Origin: Anaerocolumna jejuensis DSM 15929
GTDB lineage: Bacteria; Bacillota; Clostridia; Lachnospirales; Lachnospiraceae
Reading direction: 5' to 3'
NCBI RefSeq assembly: GCF_900142215.1
Contig: NZ_FRAC01000008.1
Coordinates: 346,878 to 410,877, forward strand
Length of the DNA: 64,000 nt
Made by a program: the position numbers and the translations under genes. The notes beneath the pieces are model-generated. The model made no database searches. It saw nothing but the letters and a program-made list of their open reading frames with translations, and was not told the DNA's origin. How positions within the stretch are numbered: the first letter of the stretch is position 1; every line of letters begins with the position of its first letter. This document shows, one piece after another, positions 8,024-17,733 of the stretch.

Positions 8024-8902
8024 TTAATGATTGTCATTTCCCGGTTTCTTAACATGTTCATGGGTAAATAAATGATCCATGCAATACTCATAATTTCCGT
8101 CACATTTGGAACAGAACCTGAATTCCAGATTCTCATCGTCAAGCTCCGTTCTTCCGCAGACTGCACATTTATGGCGGGTAACCTGCCTTCTTCCGTTGAA
8201 GTCCACTACATTGCTGCCCTTCTCACCGCTTTTCACCTGACTCTTGAACTGCCTCTTCCGCTTGACCTCATTGGGTGAAAACCTTTTGTAATTTCTGCCG
8301 GAAAAGAAATATAACAGGAAATTGCCAAGAGCCAAAACAATTGCAACAGCCAGGAAATACTCACCGGCAGCAATTGCCTGCACTAACTGCAGTCCGATAA
8401 AAGCCGCATCCAAATAAGCCAGGTACTTGATCTTGATAGGTATTATGAAGAAAAAAAGCACCTGTGTATTCGGGTACAGGGTGGCAAAAGCCAGGAACAT
8501 GGCATAATTGATATAATCCATGCCAAGAGGCACACTGACACCTGTAACCAGATAGTTTACAACCACCGCCAGTACATTTAACAGCAGGCCGCTGAGATAA
8601 TACAGGTTGAAGCGAAATGCCCCCCAGGTATTCTCCAGTGCCGAGCCAATCATATAATAAAAATAGATACCGATAGCAGCAAATAACAGGTTACCAAACT
8701 GCGGCTGAATTAAAAAGGTAACGATTCTCCATACCTGTCCCTGGAGCAGCTTTTGAATATCAAGCATCAGATATTCCTGATAGAACTGGGGATTTATCTG
8801 ATTGACTATAAAACCTGTAGCATAGAGAATGGACACATAGAGCATCAGGTTATGGATTGCATATCTGCCGAACTTGCGTTCCAGCTTATTCAAAAAATTC
8901 AT
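8024..8902 (-). CDS. Rhomboid-like membrane protein lacking the catalytic serine, with C-terminal zinc ribbon
   Basis: A 292-residue protein with about five or six membrane helices (residues 18-205) arranged like rhomboid or derlin proteins: QGQVWRIVTFLIQP before helix 2 and ENTWGAFRFNLYYLSG before helix 3 match the rhomboid WR and loop regions. The GxSG catalytic serine motif expected in helix 4 is replaced by DYINYAMFLAFA, so it is probably a non-catalytic rhomboid. The cytoplasmic tail (about 240-285) carries CAVCG and CSKC plus Cys/His residues, a probable zinc ribbon. It follows corA by 24 bases. Function unknown; a membrane-protein quality-control or scaffolding role would be inference. 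Confidence 0.75.
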   Translation of the reverse strand: MNFLNKLERKFGRYAIHNLMLYVSILYATGFIVNQINPQFYQEYLMLDIQKLLQGQVWRIVTFLIQPQFGNLLFAAIGIYFYYMIGSALENTWGAFRFNLYYLSGLLLNVLAVVVNYLVTGVSVPLGMDYINYAMFLAFATLYPNTQVLFFFIIPIKIKYLAYLDAAFIGLQLVQAIAAGEYFLAVAIVLALGNFLLYFFSGRNYKRFSPNEVKRKRQFKSQVKSGEKGSNVVDFNGRRQVTRHKCAVCGRTELDDENLEFRFCSKCDGNYEYCMDHLFTHEHVKKPGNDNH

Positions 8903-8926
8903 TCATTCACATCCCTTTAATTATTC

Positions 8927-9862
8927 CTAAAACAAATCTTTCTTACGGAATACCATAGCAATAACAGAGGTCACAAGAAGGGTAATAATAATAATAGTAA
9001 CAAATCCATAGGACTTATTCAAAAAAGGCATCCCGCCTACATTCATTCCGAAAAAGCTTGCAATCATGGTGGGAACTGACATTACAATGGTGACCGTTGC
9101 TAAAAATTTCATTACGATATTCAGATTATTGGATATTACGGAAGCAAAAGCATCCATGGTTCCGCTTAAAATCCCGCTGTATATATTAGCCATCTCAATA
9201 GCCTGCTTATTCTCTATGATGACATCCTCCAGCAGCTCCGTATCCTCCGGATATTGCTTGATAGTGTCTATCTTGAGCATTTTTTCCAATACTACTTCAT
9301 TGGACCGCAGGGAAGTAGTAAAGTACACGAGACTTTTTTCCAGTTCCAAAAGGTCAATCAATTCGCTGTTCTTTGTTGAAATGTGCAATTTATGTTCTAT
9401 CTGTTCACTTCTTCTGTCAATAATCCTTAAGTACTGTAAGAATACTGAAGCATTTTTATACAGAATCTGAAGTATGAACCTTGTTTTCTTAAAGGTATAA
9501 AAATCTCTTACCCTGCCGTCCATGAAGCCTTTTAAAACCTTGGTTTCTTCCAGGCATACCGTAATAATCATATCTTTTGCTACTATTATAGCAAGTGGTA
9601 TTGTAACATACCTGTCCTTATCATTTCTCTCTTCCATCGTGGGGATGTCCACTAAAATCAGGGTATAATCATCCTCCACTTCAATTCTTGAGCGTTCCTC
9701 TTCATCCAAAGGCGCTCTTAAGTGGTCAATGTCAATATGGCATCTCTCCGATATTTCCAGCAACTCCGTTGCTGATGGGTCTGTCATAACCACCCAGCAT
9801 CCTGTCTCAATGCTATCAAGATAATGTATTCCGTCCTCAAATGTCTTTAAAATCTCAATCAT
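8927..9862 (-). CDS. corA: CorA family magnesium/divalent cation transporter
   Basis: A 311-residue CorA protein: a large acidic N-terminal cytoplasmic domain with coiled-coil helices, then two C-terminal membrane helices with the family signature GMNVGGMP at the first helix end and a positively charged tail (RKKDLF). It forms a pentameric Mg2+ (or Co2+/Ni2+) channel in the inner membrane. The ATG at 9860-9862 has AGAAGGAGTG upstream. The gene heads a likely four-gene operon (corA, rhomboid-like, esterase, unknown) and is driven by a consensus promoter through a 180-base leader. Confidence 0.92.
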   Translation of the reverse strand: MIEILKTFEDGIHYLDSIETGCWVVMTDPSATELLEISERCHIDIDHLRAPLDEEERSRIEVEDDYTLILVDIPTMEERNDKDRYVTIPLAIIVAKDMIITVCLEETKVLKGFMDGRVRDFYTFKKTRFILQILYKNASVFLQYLRIIDRRSEQIEHKLHISTKNSELIDLLELEKSLVYFTTSLRSNEVVLEKMLKIDTIKQYPEDTELLEDVIIENKQAIEMANIYSGILSGTMDAFASVISNNLNIVMKFLATVTIVMSVPTMIASFFGMNVGGMPFLNKSYGFVTIIIITLLVTSVIAMVFRKKDLF

Positions 9863-10045
9863 GATACACTCCTTCTACTGCACAGCAAAGCAGAAGAAGT
9901 TATAGACCTAAACTGCCCCGTACAGTGCGTTATTTTGTTTTAATCGTCGGTACTTACAACTGGGTCCCGCTTCCATACGGTGTTTACGTCCTTTCTCTAA
10001 AATTGATACCATTGGCATCCTTTGTTTATTGTCATTTGGTGTCCA
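9863..10045 (-). promoter_or_regulatory. Structured 5' leader of corA with a ribosome-site-sequestering hairpin
   Basis: Between the promoter and the corA start codon lie about 180 bases without a gene. Just before the start, CTTCTTCTGC and GCAGTAGAAGG (minus strand, about 9872-9900) can pair and would cover most of the AGAAGGAG ribosome binding site. Upstream, GATGCC/GGTATC forms a small hairpin and CCGTA can pair with TACGG 70 bases later. The sequence does not match the M-box magnesium riboswitch as I know it. A translational metal-responsive leader is inferred, not shown. Confidence 0.45.
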
Positions 10046-10049
10046 CTAC

Positions 10050-10078
10050 ATTATATGTTTTCTCATATTTAATGTCAA
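10050..10078 (-). promoter_or_regulatory. Consensus sigma-A promoter of the corA operon
   Basis: Minus-strand TTGACA (10073-10078) and TATAAT (10050-10055), 17-base spacer, both hexamers perfect matches to the consensus. Confidence 0.85.
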
Positions 10079-10230
10079 ATAAAAATCTTGAAAAGAAAGG
10101 TGAAATTTTTATGAAGACCACAAAACAGGTACCGGGATATCCCTCAATAATTCTAACTGTATCAGGAGATATTCCTATGATTGGTATTTTAAGCTGAAAT
10201 TATGTATGAAAAAAATACAGGGTGGAGAAT

Positions 10231-10291
10231 ATGCAGGTTTCATTCAAAGAAGGTGTTTTTCCTTCACACCTTCTTTGAATGAAACCTGCAT
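10231..10291. terminator. Very long perfect hairpin between the LysM gene and corA
   Basis: Arms 10231-10256 and 10266-10291 are 26 bp and perfectly complementary, with a nine-base loop. Read on the minus strand, a run of T follows about 13 bases beyond the stem. It most likely ends the LysM transcript, though the stem is much longer than a usual terminator and the T run is displaced. Confidence 0.55.
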
Positions 10292-10324
10292 TATTCAGCA
10301 CCTTCTGCCAAAGTATAGAGGCCC

Positions 10325-10681
10325 TTATACAATATCATTGGGAATATTAAGCGTAGTTCCCGGTAAAAGCATGATGGAATTTAAACCGTTATTCCTGATG
10401 ATATCCTCAATGTCTATTCCAAATTTATCTAAAATTGATTGTATGGAATCGCCTTCCTCCACCATATACTCAAATACATTCTCCTGAGTGGCACCCTCAA
10501 CAACCGGAATACAGATTTCATCGCCTACCTGAAGATTATATATGTCTACAAAGGGATTTAGTCTTAAAATCAGAGGCAGCGGGACATTATACTCTCTGCT
10601 GATGCTATAGAGGGAATCCCCCTGCCCGATTACATAATTCATACAACTGTATTCTCTGAAATTTGTGCTCATTCCTTTCAC
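10325..10681 (-). CDS. Protein with two LysM domains
   Basis: About 118 residues with two LysM modules: YVIGQGDSLYSISREYNVP (about residues 15-60) and YMVEEGDSIQSILDKFGID (about 70-115). LysM binds N-acetylglucosamine polymers such as peptidoglycan or spore cortex. There is no signal peptide or catalytic domain, as in many spore-coat or spore-cortex associated LysM proteins of clostridia. The start is uncertain: GTG at 10679-10681 has AGGTG six bases upstream; GTG at 10690 and ATG at 10672 are in frame. It is transcribed alone, ending at the long hairpin. Confidence 0.78.
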   Translation of the reverse strand: MKGMSTNFREYSCMNYVIGQGDSLYSISREYNVPLPLILRLNPFVDIYNLQVGDEICIPVVEGATQENVFEYMVEEGDSIQSILDKFGIDIEDIIRNNGLNSIMLLPGTTLNIPNDIV

Positions 10682-10845
10682 GTTCTTCACCTAATAGTCT
10701 CTTTTCCCGCAACAGACCCGAGCCGGTTACGTTTCTCTTCCTTATATTATATTATCAAAGAGCTTCCATTGTTCCAAATATTGTTTTTTCTCTCTCAAAA
10801 CTTACTATAAATTCCCATTAATAGTAAGCCAAAAAAATTCCGGTG

Positions 10846-10874
10846 TTGAACTTCCTATTTTTGTGTCGTATAAT
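10846..10874 (+). promoter_or_regulatory. Promoter of the double activase gene
   Basis: TTGAAC (10846-10851) and TATAAT (10869-10874) with a 17-base spacer, followed by an AT-rich leader of about 90 bases that contains a small TTGTAA/TTTACAA hairpin. Confidence 0.7.
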
Positions 10875-10968
10875 ATAGCTTAGCGGAATTACGCTATAGG
10901 ACTTTGTAATCATTTTACAATCATCTCATATACTATAGTGTTACAATTCTTGTAAGGAGGTAAAACGT

Positions 10969-13900
10969 TTGAGCGATTATAAAAAACCATTCACTTTAGG
11001 AATCGATATTGGCTCCACTACCGTTAAAATTGCGGTATTAAATACAGAAAACAAAATCCTCTTCTCTGAATATGAGCGGCATTTTGCCAATATTCAGGAA
11101 ACCCTAGCCAAGCTGCTGACCAACGCGAAGGAACAGCTGGGTAATATGGAAGTAGCGCCCATGATAACTGGTTCCGGTGGCCTTACCATATCAAAGCATC
11201 TTGGTATTCCTTTTATCCAGGAGGTTGTCGCCGTATCTACTTCCCTTCAGGATTATGCTCCAAAAACCGATGTAGCAATCGAACTTGGCGGTGAAGATGC
11301 CAAGATTATATATTTTACAGGCGGAATAGAGCAGAGGATGAACGGTATCTGCGCAGGGGGTACCGGCTCCTTTATAGACCAGATGGCTACTCTCTTGAAT
11401 ACGGACGCTTCCGGTCTTAATGAATATGCCAAAGAATATAAAGCCATTTATCCCATAGCTGCCAGATGCGGCGTATTCGCCAAATCGGATATCCAGCCGT
11501 TAATTAATGAAGGGGCTACAAAACCGGATCTTTCCGCTTCCATTTTTCAGGCAGTGGTAAATCAGACCATCAGCGGTCTGGCCTGCGGCAAACCCATCCG
11601 GGGAAATGTAGCTTTTCTTGGGGGACCCTTACATTTCTTAACTGAGCTGAAGAACGCGTTTATCCGCACACTGAATCTTACGGAAGATCAGATAATTGCT
11701 CCTGAGCATTCCCATCTCTTTGCAGCCGTAGGCGCTGCCATGAACACCAAGTACGATACGGTTGCCACCCTTGATGATATTATCCAGAAGCTTCACCAGG
11801 GAATTACCATGGATTTTGAAGTAAACCGCATGGCTCCCCTGTTTAAGGATGATAAAGATTATCAGGAATTTAAGGAGCGTCATTCCAGACAAGCCGTTAA
11901 AAAAGGTGATCTAAAGACCTATAAAGGTGACTGCTTCCTGGGCATTGATGCCGGTTCCACCACTACTAAAATTGCAGTTGTAGGGGATGACGGAACCCTT
12001 CTTTATTCCTTCTACAGCAATAATAACGGCAGCCCTTTAAAGACCGCCATAAAAGCAGTAAAAGAAATCTATTCCCTACTTCCCAAAGAAGTCAGAATAG
12101 TCCGTTCCTGCTCCACCGGCTATGGTGAAGCTCTCTTAAAGTCCGCTCTTATGCTGGATGAAGGAGAGGTGGAAACCGTTGCCCACTACTATGCTGCCGC
12201 CTTTTTTGAGCCAAAGGTGGACTGCATCCTGGATATCGGCGGACAGGATATGAAATGCATTAAGATCAAGAACAGCTCCGTGGACAGTGTCCAGTTAAAT
12301 GAAGCCTGCTCCTCCGGCTGCGGTTCCTTTATTGAGACCTTTGCCAAATCCTTAAATTATGAAGTAGCTGACTTTGCCGAGGTTGCCCTCTTTGCCAAAA
12401 ATCCTGTTGACTTAGGCTCCAGATGTACTGTGTTCATGAATTCCAAAGTGAAACAAGCACAAAAGGAAGGGGCACAGGTAGCAGATATCTCCTCCGGTCT
12501 GGCTTATTCCGTTATCAAAAATGCTATTTTTAAGGTTATCAAGATTACGGACCCCAAGGACCTGGGCGAGCATGTAGTCGTACAGGGCGGTACCTTCTAT
12601 AATGAAGCAGTTTTAAGAAGCTTCGAACTTCTTACCGGCTGCGAGCCTGTAAGACCGGATATTGCGGGAATCATGGGTGCCTTTGGCGCAGCGCTGATTG
12701 CCAGGGAGCATTATCAGGGCGAGGAAACCACCCTGCTGTCCCTTGATAAAATCAACGAATTGACCATTGAATCCTCCATGGCCAGATGCAAGGGCTGTAC
12801 GAATAACTGCCGTCTTACCATCAACCGTTTTACCGGCGGAAGGCAGTTTATCAGCGGTAACCGCTGTGAGAAAGGTCTTGGCAAGGTAAAGAACAAAGAA
12901 AACGTACCGAATTTATTTGATTATAAATTGAAATCCCTCTTCTCCTATGAGCCCCTTGCTGAGGATAAAGCTCCAAGAGGTGTCGTGGGAATACCAAGAG
13001 TCCTTAATATGTATGAGAATTATCCCTTCTGGTTCACCTTTTTTACAGAGCTTGGATACCGTGTAATCCTCTCACCTGAATCCACCAGGAAGATTTATGA
13101 GATGGGTATCGAATCCATTCCCAGCGAATCGGAATGCTACCCTGCAAAGCTTGCCCACGGACATATCATGTGGCTGATCAAGCAGGGCGTAGATTTTATC
13201 TTCTATCCAAGTGTTCCTTATGAACGCTGTGAGGTGCCCGGTGCCAATAACCATTATAATTGCCCTATTGTTGCCTCCTACAGTGAAAATATCAAGAACA
13301 ATGTAGAAGAACTGAGAAGTGATAACATACGTTACGAGAATCCCTTTATGTCCTTTGAAAATGAAGAAATCCTGACCAACCGCCTGGTTACCGTTATGAA
13401 GGGCATTAATGATGCTTCCGCCAAGGAAGTAAAGGCTGCCTCACATAAGGCCTGGGCTGAACTGGAAGCCAAGAGAATCGACATTCAAAGAAAAGGGGAG
13501 GAAACCGTTGCCTACCTTAAAGAAACCGGTAAGAAAGGCATCATTTTAGCCGGCCGCCCCTACCATATTGATCCCGAAATCAATCATGGTATTCCCGAAC
13601 TGATTAACTCTTACGGTGTTGCCGTATTGACAGAGGATTCCGTTTCCCACCTGGGAAAGGTCGACAGACCTCTTGTGGCAGTTGACCAATGGATGTATCA
13701 CTCCAGGCTTTATGCAGCGGCTGCCTACGCAAAGACAGTGCCCAGTCTGGAATTGATTCAGTTAAACTCCTTCGGCTGCGGTCTGGATGCTGTTACAACT
13801 GATATGGTTAATGATATTCTAACCAAATCCGGTAAGATTTATACCGTATTAAAAATAGATGAGGTAAATAATTTAGGAGCTGCCAGAATCAGAATCCGTT

Positions 13901-15288
13901 CTCTTTTATCCGCTGTCAGCGACAGAGACAGAAAGAAGCTCTCCTGTGATGTACCGATTGCCTCAGATGCTCATACCAGAGTTGTATTTACCGAGGAAAT
14001 GCGTAAGAATTACACGCTTCTTTGCCCCCAGATGTCACCCATTCACTTTGATATCCTGCAAAGTGCCTTAAAGTCCGGCGGCTATAATGTTGAGATACTT
14101 CCCAATGATAACCATTCCGCAGTGGACGTAGGCTTAAAATATGTTAATAATGATGCCTGCTACCCTTCTCTCATGGTAGTCGGACAGATTATGGATGCAC
14201 TCCTCTCCGGAAAATACGACTTGAATAAGGTAGCCGTTATGATTACCCAGACAGGCGGAGGCTGCCGTGCGACCAACTATATTAACTTTATCCGAAGAGC
14301 CCTTGCAAAGGCAGGCATGACCCAGATTCCTGTCATATCCTTAAGCGTGACCGGACTTGAAAAGAATCCGGGTATGAAATATACGCCTAAGCTGATTATG
14401 AGCGCTATTCAGGCTCTGGTATACGGCGACGTATTTATGAGGGTACTGTACCGCACAAGGCCTTACGAAGAGGTTCCCGGTTCCGCCAATGCCCTGCACC
14501 AGAAATGGAATGAAAAGTGCAAGGCATCCGTAACCAATGCCAAATGGGGTGAATTTAAGAAAAATATCCGAGGCATCATCGAAGACTTTGATAACCTGCC
14601 TCTTAAGGATATCAAAAAGCCCAGAGTCGGTATTGTAGGTGAGATTTTAGTTAAATTCCTTCCTGCCGCCAATAACTATCTGGTTGAATTATTGGAGGCA
14701 GAGGGAGCAGAAGCTGTTGTTCCGGATTTATTAGACTTCTTTATGTATTCCTTCCATAACGCCACCTTTAAGGCTGAAAATTTAGGCTTTAAAAAGTCTG
14801 CGGCAAGAATAAGCAACATCCTTATTCAAGCGCTTGAACTTTGCAGGAAGGAAGCACGGGTTTCTTTTGAAAAGAGCAAACGCTTTACTCCTCCCGTACC
14901 GGTAAAAACCCTGGCTGACTACGCCTCTCCTATTGTATCGGTTGGTAACCAGACCGGTGAAGGCTGGTTCTTAACCGGTGAAATGGTTGAATTAATCCAT
15001 TCCGGCGTCAGCAATATTGTGTGCACCCAGCCCTTTGCCTGCCTCCCTAACCACATCGTAGGAAAAGGTGTTATTAAGGAGCTGCGTCTGCGATATCCTG
15101 ACTCCAATATCGTAGCTGTGGATTATGACCCCGGTGCCAGTGAAGTTAACCAGTTGAACCGTATCAAGCTGATGCTTGCAACAGCTGTTAAAAATATGGA
15201 AAATAAGCCTGCTCACACAATGGAAGTAAAAGATTCTTATCACACCCTTCCGGTCACTTCCAAAACAAGTCTGGATACGGGTATGTAA
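10969..15288 (+). CDS. Fused double 2-hydroxyacyl-CoA dehydratase activase / DUF2229 protein, 1439 residues
   Basis: Two BadF/BadG/HgdC-type ATPase domains in tandem. Domain 1 (about 8-265) has [23 protein letters not shown] and the iron-sulfur cysteines C128 ([10 protein letters not shown]) and C167 ([10 protein letters not shown]). Domain 2 (about 320-590) repeats [13 protein letters not shown] and [10 protein letters not shown] with C447 and C486; the 39-residue spacing is kept in both. A cysteine cluster (C607, C610, C614, C633) leads into a DUF2229 region and a C-terminal HgdB-like domain. Classic activases are about 260-residue dimers that pass electrons to 2-hydroxyacyl-CoA dehydratases using ATP. 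Here no dehydratase genes are adjacent and the substrate is unknown. Start is TTG with AAGGAGGT upstream. Confidence 0.88.
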   Translation: MSDYKKPFTLGIDIGSTTVKIAVLNTENKILFSEYERHFANIQETLAKLLTNAKEQLGNMEVAPMITGSGGLTISKHLGIPFIQEVVAVSTSLQDYAPKTDVAIELGGEDAKIIYFTGGIEQRMNGICAGGTGSFIDQMATLLNTDASGLNEYAKEYKAIYPIAARCGVFAKSDIQPLINEGATKPDLSASIFQAVVNQTISGLACGKPIRGNVAFLGGPLHFLTELKNAFIRTLNLTEDQIIAPEHSHLFAAVGAAMNTKYDTVATLDDIIQKLHQGITMDFEVNRMAPLFKDDKDYQEFKERHSRQAVKKGDLKTYKGDCFLGIDAGSTTTKIAVVGDDGTLLYSFYSNNNGSPLKTAIKAVKEIYSLLPKEVRIVRSCSTGYGEALLKSALMLDEGEVETVAHYYAAAFFEPKVDCILDIGGQDMKCIKIKNSSVDSVQLNEACSSGCGSFIETFAKSLNYEVADFAEVALFAKNPVDLGSRCTVFMNSKVKQAQKEGAQVADISSGLAYSVIKNAIFKVIKITDPKDLGEHVVVQGGTFYNEAVLRSFELLTGCEPVRPDIAGIMGAFGAALIAREHYQGEETTLLSLDKINELTIESSMARCKGCTNNCRLTINRFTGGRQFISGNRCEKGLGKVKNKENVPNLFDYKLKSLFSYEPLAEDKAPRGVVGIPRVLNMYENYPFWFTFFTELGYRVILSPESTRKIYEMGIESIPSESECYPAKLAHGHIMWLIKQGVDFIFYPSVPYERCEVPGANNHYNCPIVASYSENIKNNVEELRSDNIRYENPFMSFENEEILTNRLVTVMKGINDASAKEVKAASHKAWAELEAKRIDIQRKGEETVAYLKETGKKGIILAGRPYHIDPEINHGIPELINSYGVAVLTEDSVSHLGKVDRPLVAVDQWMYHSRLYAAAAYAKTVPSLELIQLNSFGCGLDAVTTDMVNDILTKSGKIYTVLKIDEVNNLGAARIRIRSLLSAVSDRDRKKLSCDVPIASDAHTRVVFTEEMRKNYTLLCPQMSPIHFDILQSALKSGGYNVEILPNDNHSAVDVGLKYVNNDACYPSLMVVGQIMDALLSGKYDLNKVAVMITQTGGGCRATNYINFIRRALAKAGMTQIPVISLSVTGLEKNPGMKYTPKLIMSAIQALVYGDVFMRVLYRTRPYEEVPGSANALHQKWNEKCKASVTNAKWGEFKKNIRGIIEDFDNLPLKDIKKPRVGIVGEILVKFLPAANNYLVELLEAEGAEAVVPDLLDFFMYSFHNATFKAENLGFKKSAARISNILIQALELCRKEARVSFEKSKRFTPPVPVKTLADYASPIVSVGNQTGEGWFLTGEMVELIHSGVSNIVCTQPFACLPNHIVGKGVIKELRLRYPDSNIVAVDYDPGASEVNQLNRIKLMLATAVKNMENKPAHTMEVKDSYHTLPVTSKTSLDTGM

Positions 15289-15312
15289 AATAAAAAAAGC
15301 TTTAGTCAATAA

Positions 15313-15343
15313 ATGAGGCGGAATTCAGAGAATTCCGTCTCAT
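15313..15343 (+). terminator. Hairpin after the activase gene
   Basis: Fourteen-base arms (GGAATTC core, one G-U pair) around an AGA loop, 24 bases after the stop codon. No strong T run follows, so it may be a weak terminator or transcript-stabilising stem. Confidence 0.5.
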
Positions 15344-15483
15344 TGCTGTATAAAAGCTCATTGAAATTTTTCTTATAACAGAACTATAATTTGTGACAAT
15401 CGGGAAAATCATTATAAGGAGTAATCTTTTCATCTATTAATGCTGCTTTAGGGATTTGATTGCCTTCAGGCTTAACGATTTTA

Positions 15484-16164
15484 TCAGACTTCCTCTACAA
15501 GCAGGACACCATCTGCACTGTTAAGTAACTGTATAATATCCGTATGTGATTGTTTCTTCTCCAGGCGAAGTGTAAGTAATACCGCAACTTCCGTCTTATC
15601 GGCAAGCTTAAATTTCGTAACTTCCACGTCGCTGATTTTCATATTGTACTGTTTTACATATTCAATAAAACTTCCTACAAAGGAAAGCCTGGCAAATTCT
15701 ATATAAAGGTCCATTACTTTCGTAGAAGCGGCCACATGATTATCTAATTTATGCAAAACGGACATTACAAACAAAGTCATGAGGCAGCCGATTATTGCTC
15801 CGGCATAAAAGCCTATTCCGATAGAAAGGCCGACACAGGCCGCAACCCAAAGCCCGGCTGCCGTGGTCAGTCCCTTGACCCGGTTACGTGCGGTTACAAT
15901 AATTGTACCCGCCCCCAGAAAGCCGATGCCGCTGACTACCTGGGCCCCCATTCTGGACGGGTCTACATTGGCATAGGTTTCCGAAATGTACTGGTTGGTA
16001 ATCATAACCAAAGCAGAGCCCACGCATACCAGCATATAGGTCCGAAAACCCGCTGGCCTGTTTTTTCTTCCGCGTTCAATTCCAAGTATTCCTCCGCAAA
16101 TAAACGCCAGCAATAAACGTACAAAGGTTGACAGAGCATTTAAGTCTCTTAAAAATTCAGGCAT
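15484..16164 (-). CDS. MgtC/SapB family membrane protein
   Basis: A 226-residue MgtC/SapB protein. The N-terminal membrane domain has LLLAFICGGILGIERGRKNR, the conserved MgtC entry motif, then ISGIGFLGAGTIIV-type glycine-rich helices (about four to five helices to residue 140). A soluble C-terminal domain (about 150-226) resembles the ACT-like domain of MgtC. MgtC is linked to growth in low magnesium and control of ATP synthase in pathogens; in gut and soil Firmicutes its role is not settled. It is convergent with the activase gene and 41 bases after the response regulator stop on the same strand orientation. Confidence 0.9.
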   Translation of the reverse strand: MPEFLRDLNALSTFVRLLLAFICGGILGIERGRKNRPAGFRTYMLVCVGSALVMITNQYISETYANVDPSRMGAQVVSGIGFLGAGTIIVTARNRVKGLTTAAGLWVAACVGLSIGIGFYAGAIIGCLMTLFVMSVLHKLDNHVAASTKVMDLYIEFARLSFVGSFIEYVKQYNMKISDVEVTKFKLADKTEVAVLLTLRLEKKQSHTDIIQLLNSADGVLLVEEV

Positions 16165-16205
16165 TTATTTCTCCTCCTCTTCCCTGCTATGGCATTCCCG
16201 GCTGC

Positions 16206-17687
16206 CTATTTGCTAATCTGTCTGCAGGCAGCAGGGCTGATGCCATAAACGCTGCGGAAGTTCTGGCAAAAATAAGAGCAGTTCGTATAACCGATTTGTT
16301 TGCTGATATCGACTATTTTCATGTTTGTATTTTCCAAATATTCTTTTGCCCTTTCCATTCTGTATTCCTTGATAAATTTTACCAGGGTTGTCCCTGTTTT
16401 CTTTCTGAAAATATAACTGAGATAGCTTGGTGTTAAATACACTTCCTTTGCCAGCTCTTCCAGGGTAATATCCCGCTGGTAATTGTTGTGGATATACTGA
16501 ATAACAGTATCCGTAATTTTATTATTTTGCTGTTCGTTTTCCTTCACTTCCAATTTTTCAATACTTTTTTCCATGATTTCAATAATTTCTTCATAGCTGC
16601 TGCATTTTAATATCTGCTGCATTTCTCTGCTGAACTCATATTCGCTCAGCAAATTTTCACTGATAGCTTTCAGCATCTCGGAAAAAATATAATTCATATA
16701 CATTTTGGAAAAGCCCTGCCGGTAGCGGTAATGCCTGCAAAAATACAGAACACATTGGCGCAGGCTGTAAGTATCCTTCATGGTAGCATAGTAATGGATA
16801 CGGCTTATCAAATCACTCATATATTCCGAAGAAGCATTTTGTTTTAAAGGATAGGAAATGACAGGCGTATTGCCTGTAAAGAACCTGGATTCCTGTATTT
16901 CCTCAAAAGCCGCATACTCTGCCGGAATTTGAGTATAGTTGTTAAATTCCCTGCTGAGTACAATATAGCAAAGGGTTTTATACTCCTCTTTTAAAAAGTC
17001 ATATATCTTTTCCCCTAACCGTACAAACTCCTCCTGGTCTGCCCTATAATTTTTCAGGAATAGAATACTTTGATACTGATTAATATTAAGGTAATCAAAA
17101 TTTGCGGTAAGATTTTCTCTTAAGCCTTTTTCAATTATTTCATTGGATATTTCAAAGAAATTATCGCTGGTCTCAATTAAGAGCATTCTGGTGTATTCCT
17201 TGAGATAACCGATATGCATATTGCTTTTATTTGTGAAAGGAAGCTTATCCGGTAATATGCCGTTTAACAGATTGAGCAGAAGGTAATCCCGCTCATAGTT
17301 CCGTTTCGTTTCATCTTCTTCCAGTTCCAGAAGGATTTTATCAAAAACCTGTTGAAACTCATCAATATTAACGGGTTTTAAAACATAATCCGACACGCCG
17401 AGATTTATTGCTGTTTTGGCATAACCAAATTCTCCATATGCACTGAATATAATAATCTTAAGCTTTGGCTGCAGGTCCAATGCATGTTTGGAAAGCTCCA
17501 GGCCATCCATAAAAGGCATCTTGATATCAGTGCATAATATATCATAGTTTTCCGTTTCTAATCGCTTCAGGACCTCCTCCGAAGATTCAACAGAGGCGGT
17601 CTCAAATAAATCCCCGTACTGTCTGATTAAAAATTCTATCCCCTGTCTTTCTATCTGTTCATCATCAACAATTATAACTTTATACAT
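16206..17687 (-). CDS. AraC-type response regulator (YesN-like), sugar locus 1
   Basis: A 493-residue protein: N-terminal receiver (1-120) with the acidic pair DD at 8-9, phospho-acceptor D54 (CTDIKMPFMDG) and K in the LKPVN motif; a variable middle; and a C-terminal AraC helix-turn-helix pair (about 395-490) with LAKEVYLTPSYLSYIFRKKTG. This YesN class works with YesM-type histidine kinases to switch on neighbouring sugar-uptake genes. The matching kinase is four genes upstream (21624-23327) and the transporter lies between them, so it most likely controls that transporter. It follows the second permease by 46 bases. Confidence 0.92.
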   Translation of the reverse strand: MYKVIIVDDEQIERQGIEFLIRQYGDLFETASVESSEEVLKRLETENYDILCTDIKMPFMDGLELSKHALDLQPKLKIIIFSAYGEFGYAKTAINLGVSDYVLKPVNIDEFQQVFDKILLELEEDETKRNYERDYLLLNLLNGILPDKLPFTNKSNMHIGYLKEYTRMLLIETSDNFFEISNEIIEKGLRENLTANFDYLNINQYQSILFLKNYRADQEEFVRLGEKIYDFLKEEYKTLCYIVLSREFNNYTQIPAEYAAFEEIQESRFFTGNTPVISYPLKQNASSEYMSDLISRIHYYATMKDTYSLRQCVLYFCRHYRYRQGFSKMYMNYIFSEMLKAISENLLSEYEFSREMQQILKCSSYEEIIEIMEKSIEKLEVKENEQQNNKITDTVIQYIHNNYQRDITLEELAKEVYLTPSYLSYIFRKKTGTTLVKFIKEYRMERAKEYLENTNMKIVDISKQIGYTNCSYFCQNFRSVYGISPAACRQISK

Positions 17688-17733
17688 GATATTTTCCTTC
17701 CATCCTAAGCTTATAGATAAAATCCTGCAATTC

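Noticed and set aside
9863..10045. M-box magnesium riboswitch before corA
   Set aside because: The conserved M-box core sequences are not visible; the leader is kept as unclassified.
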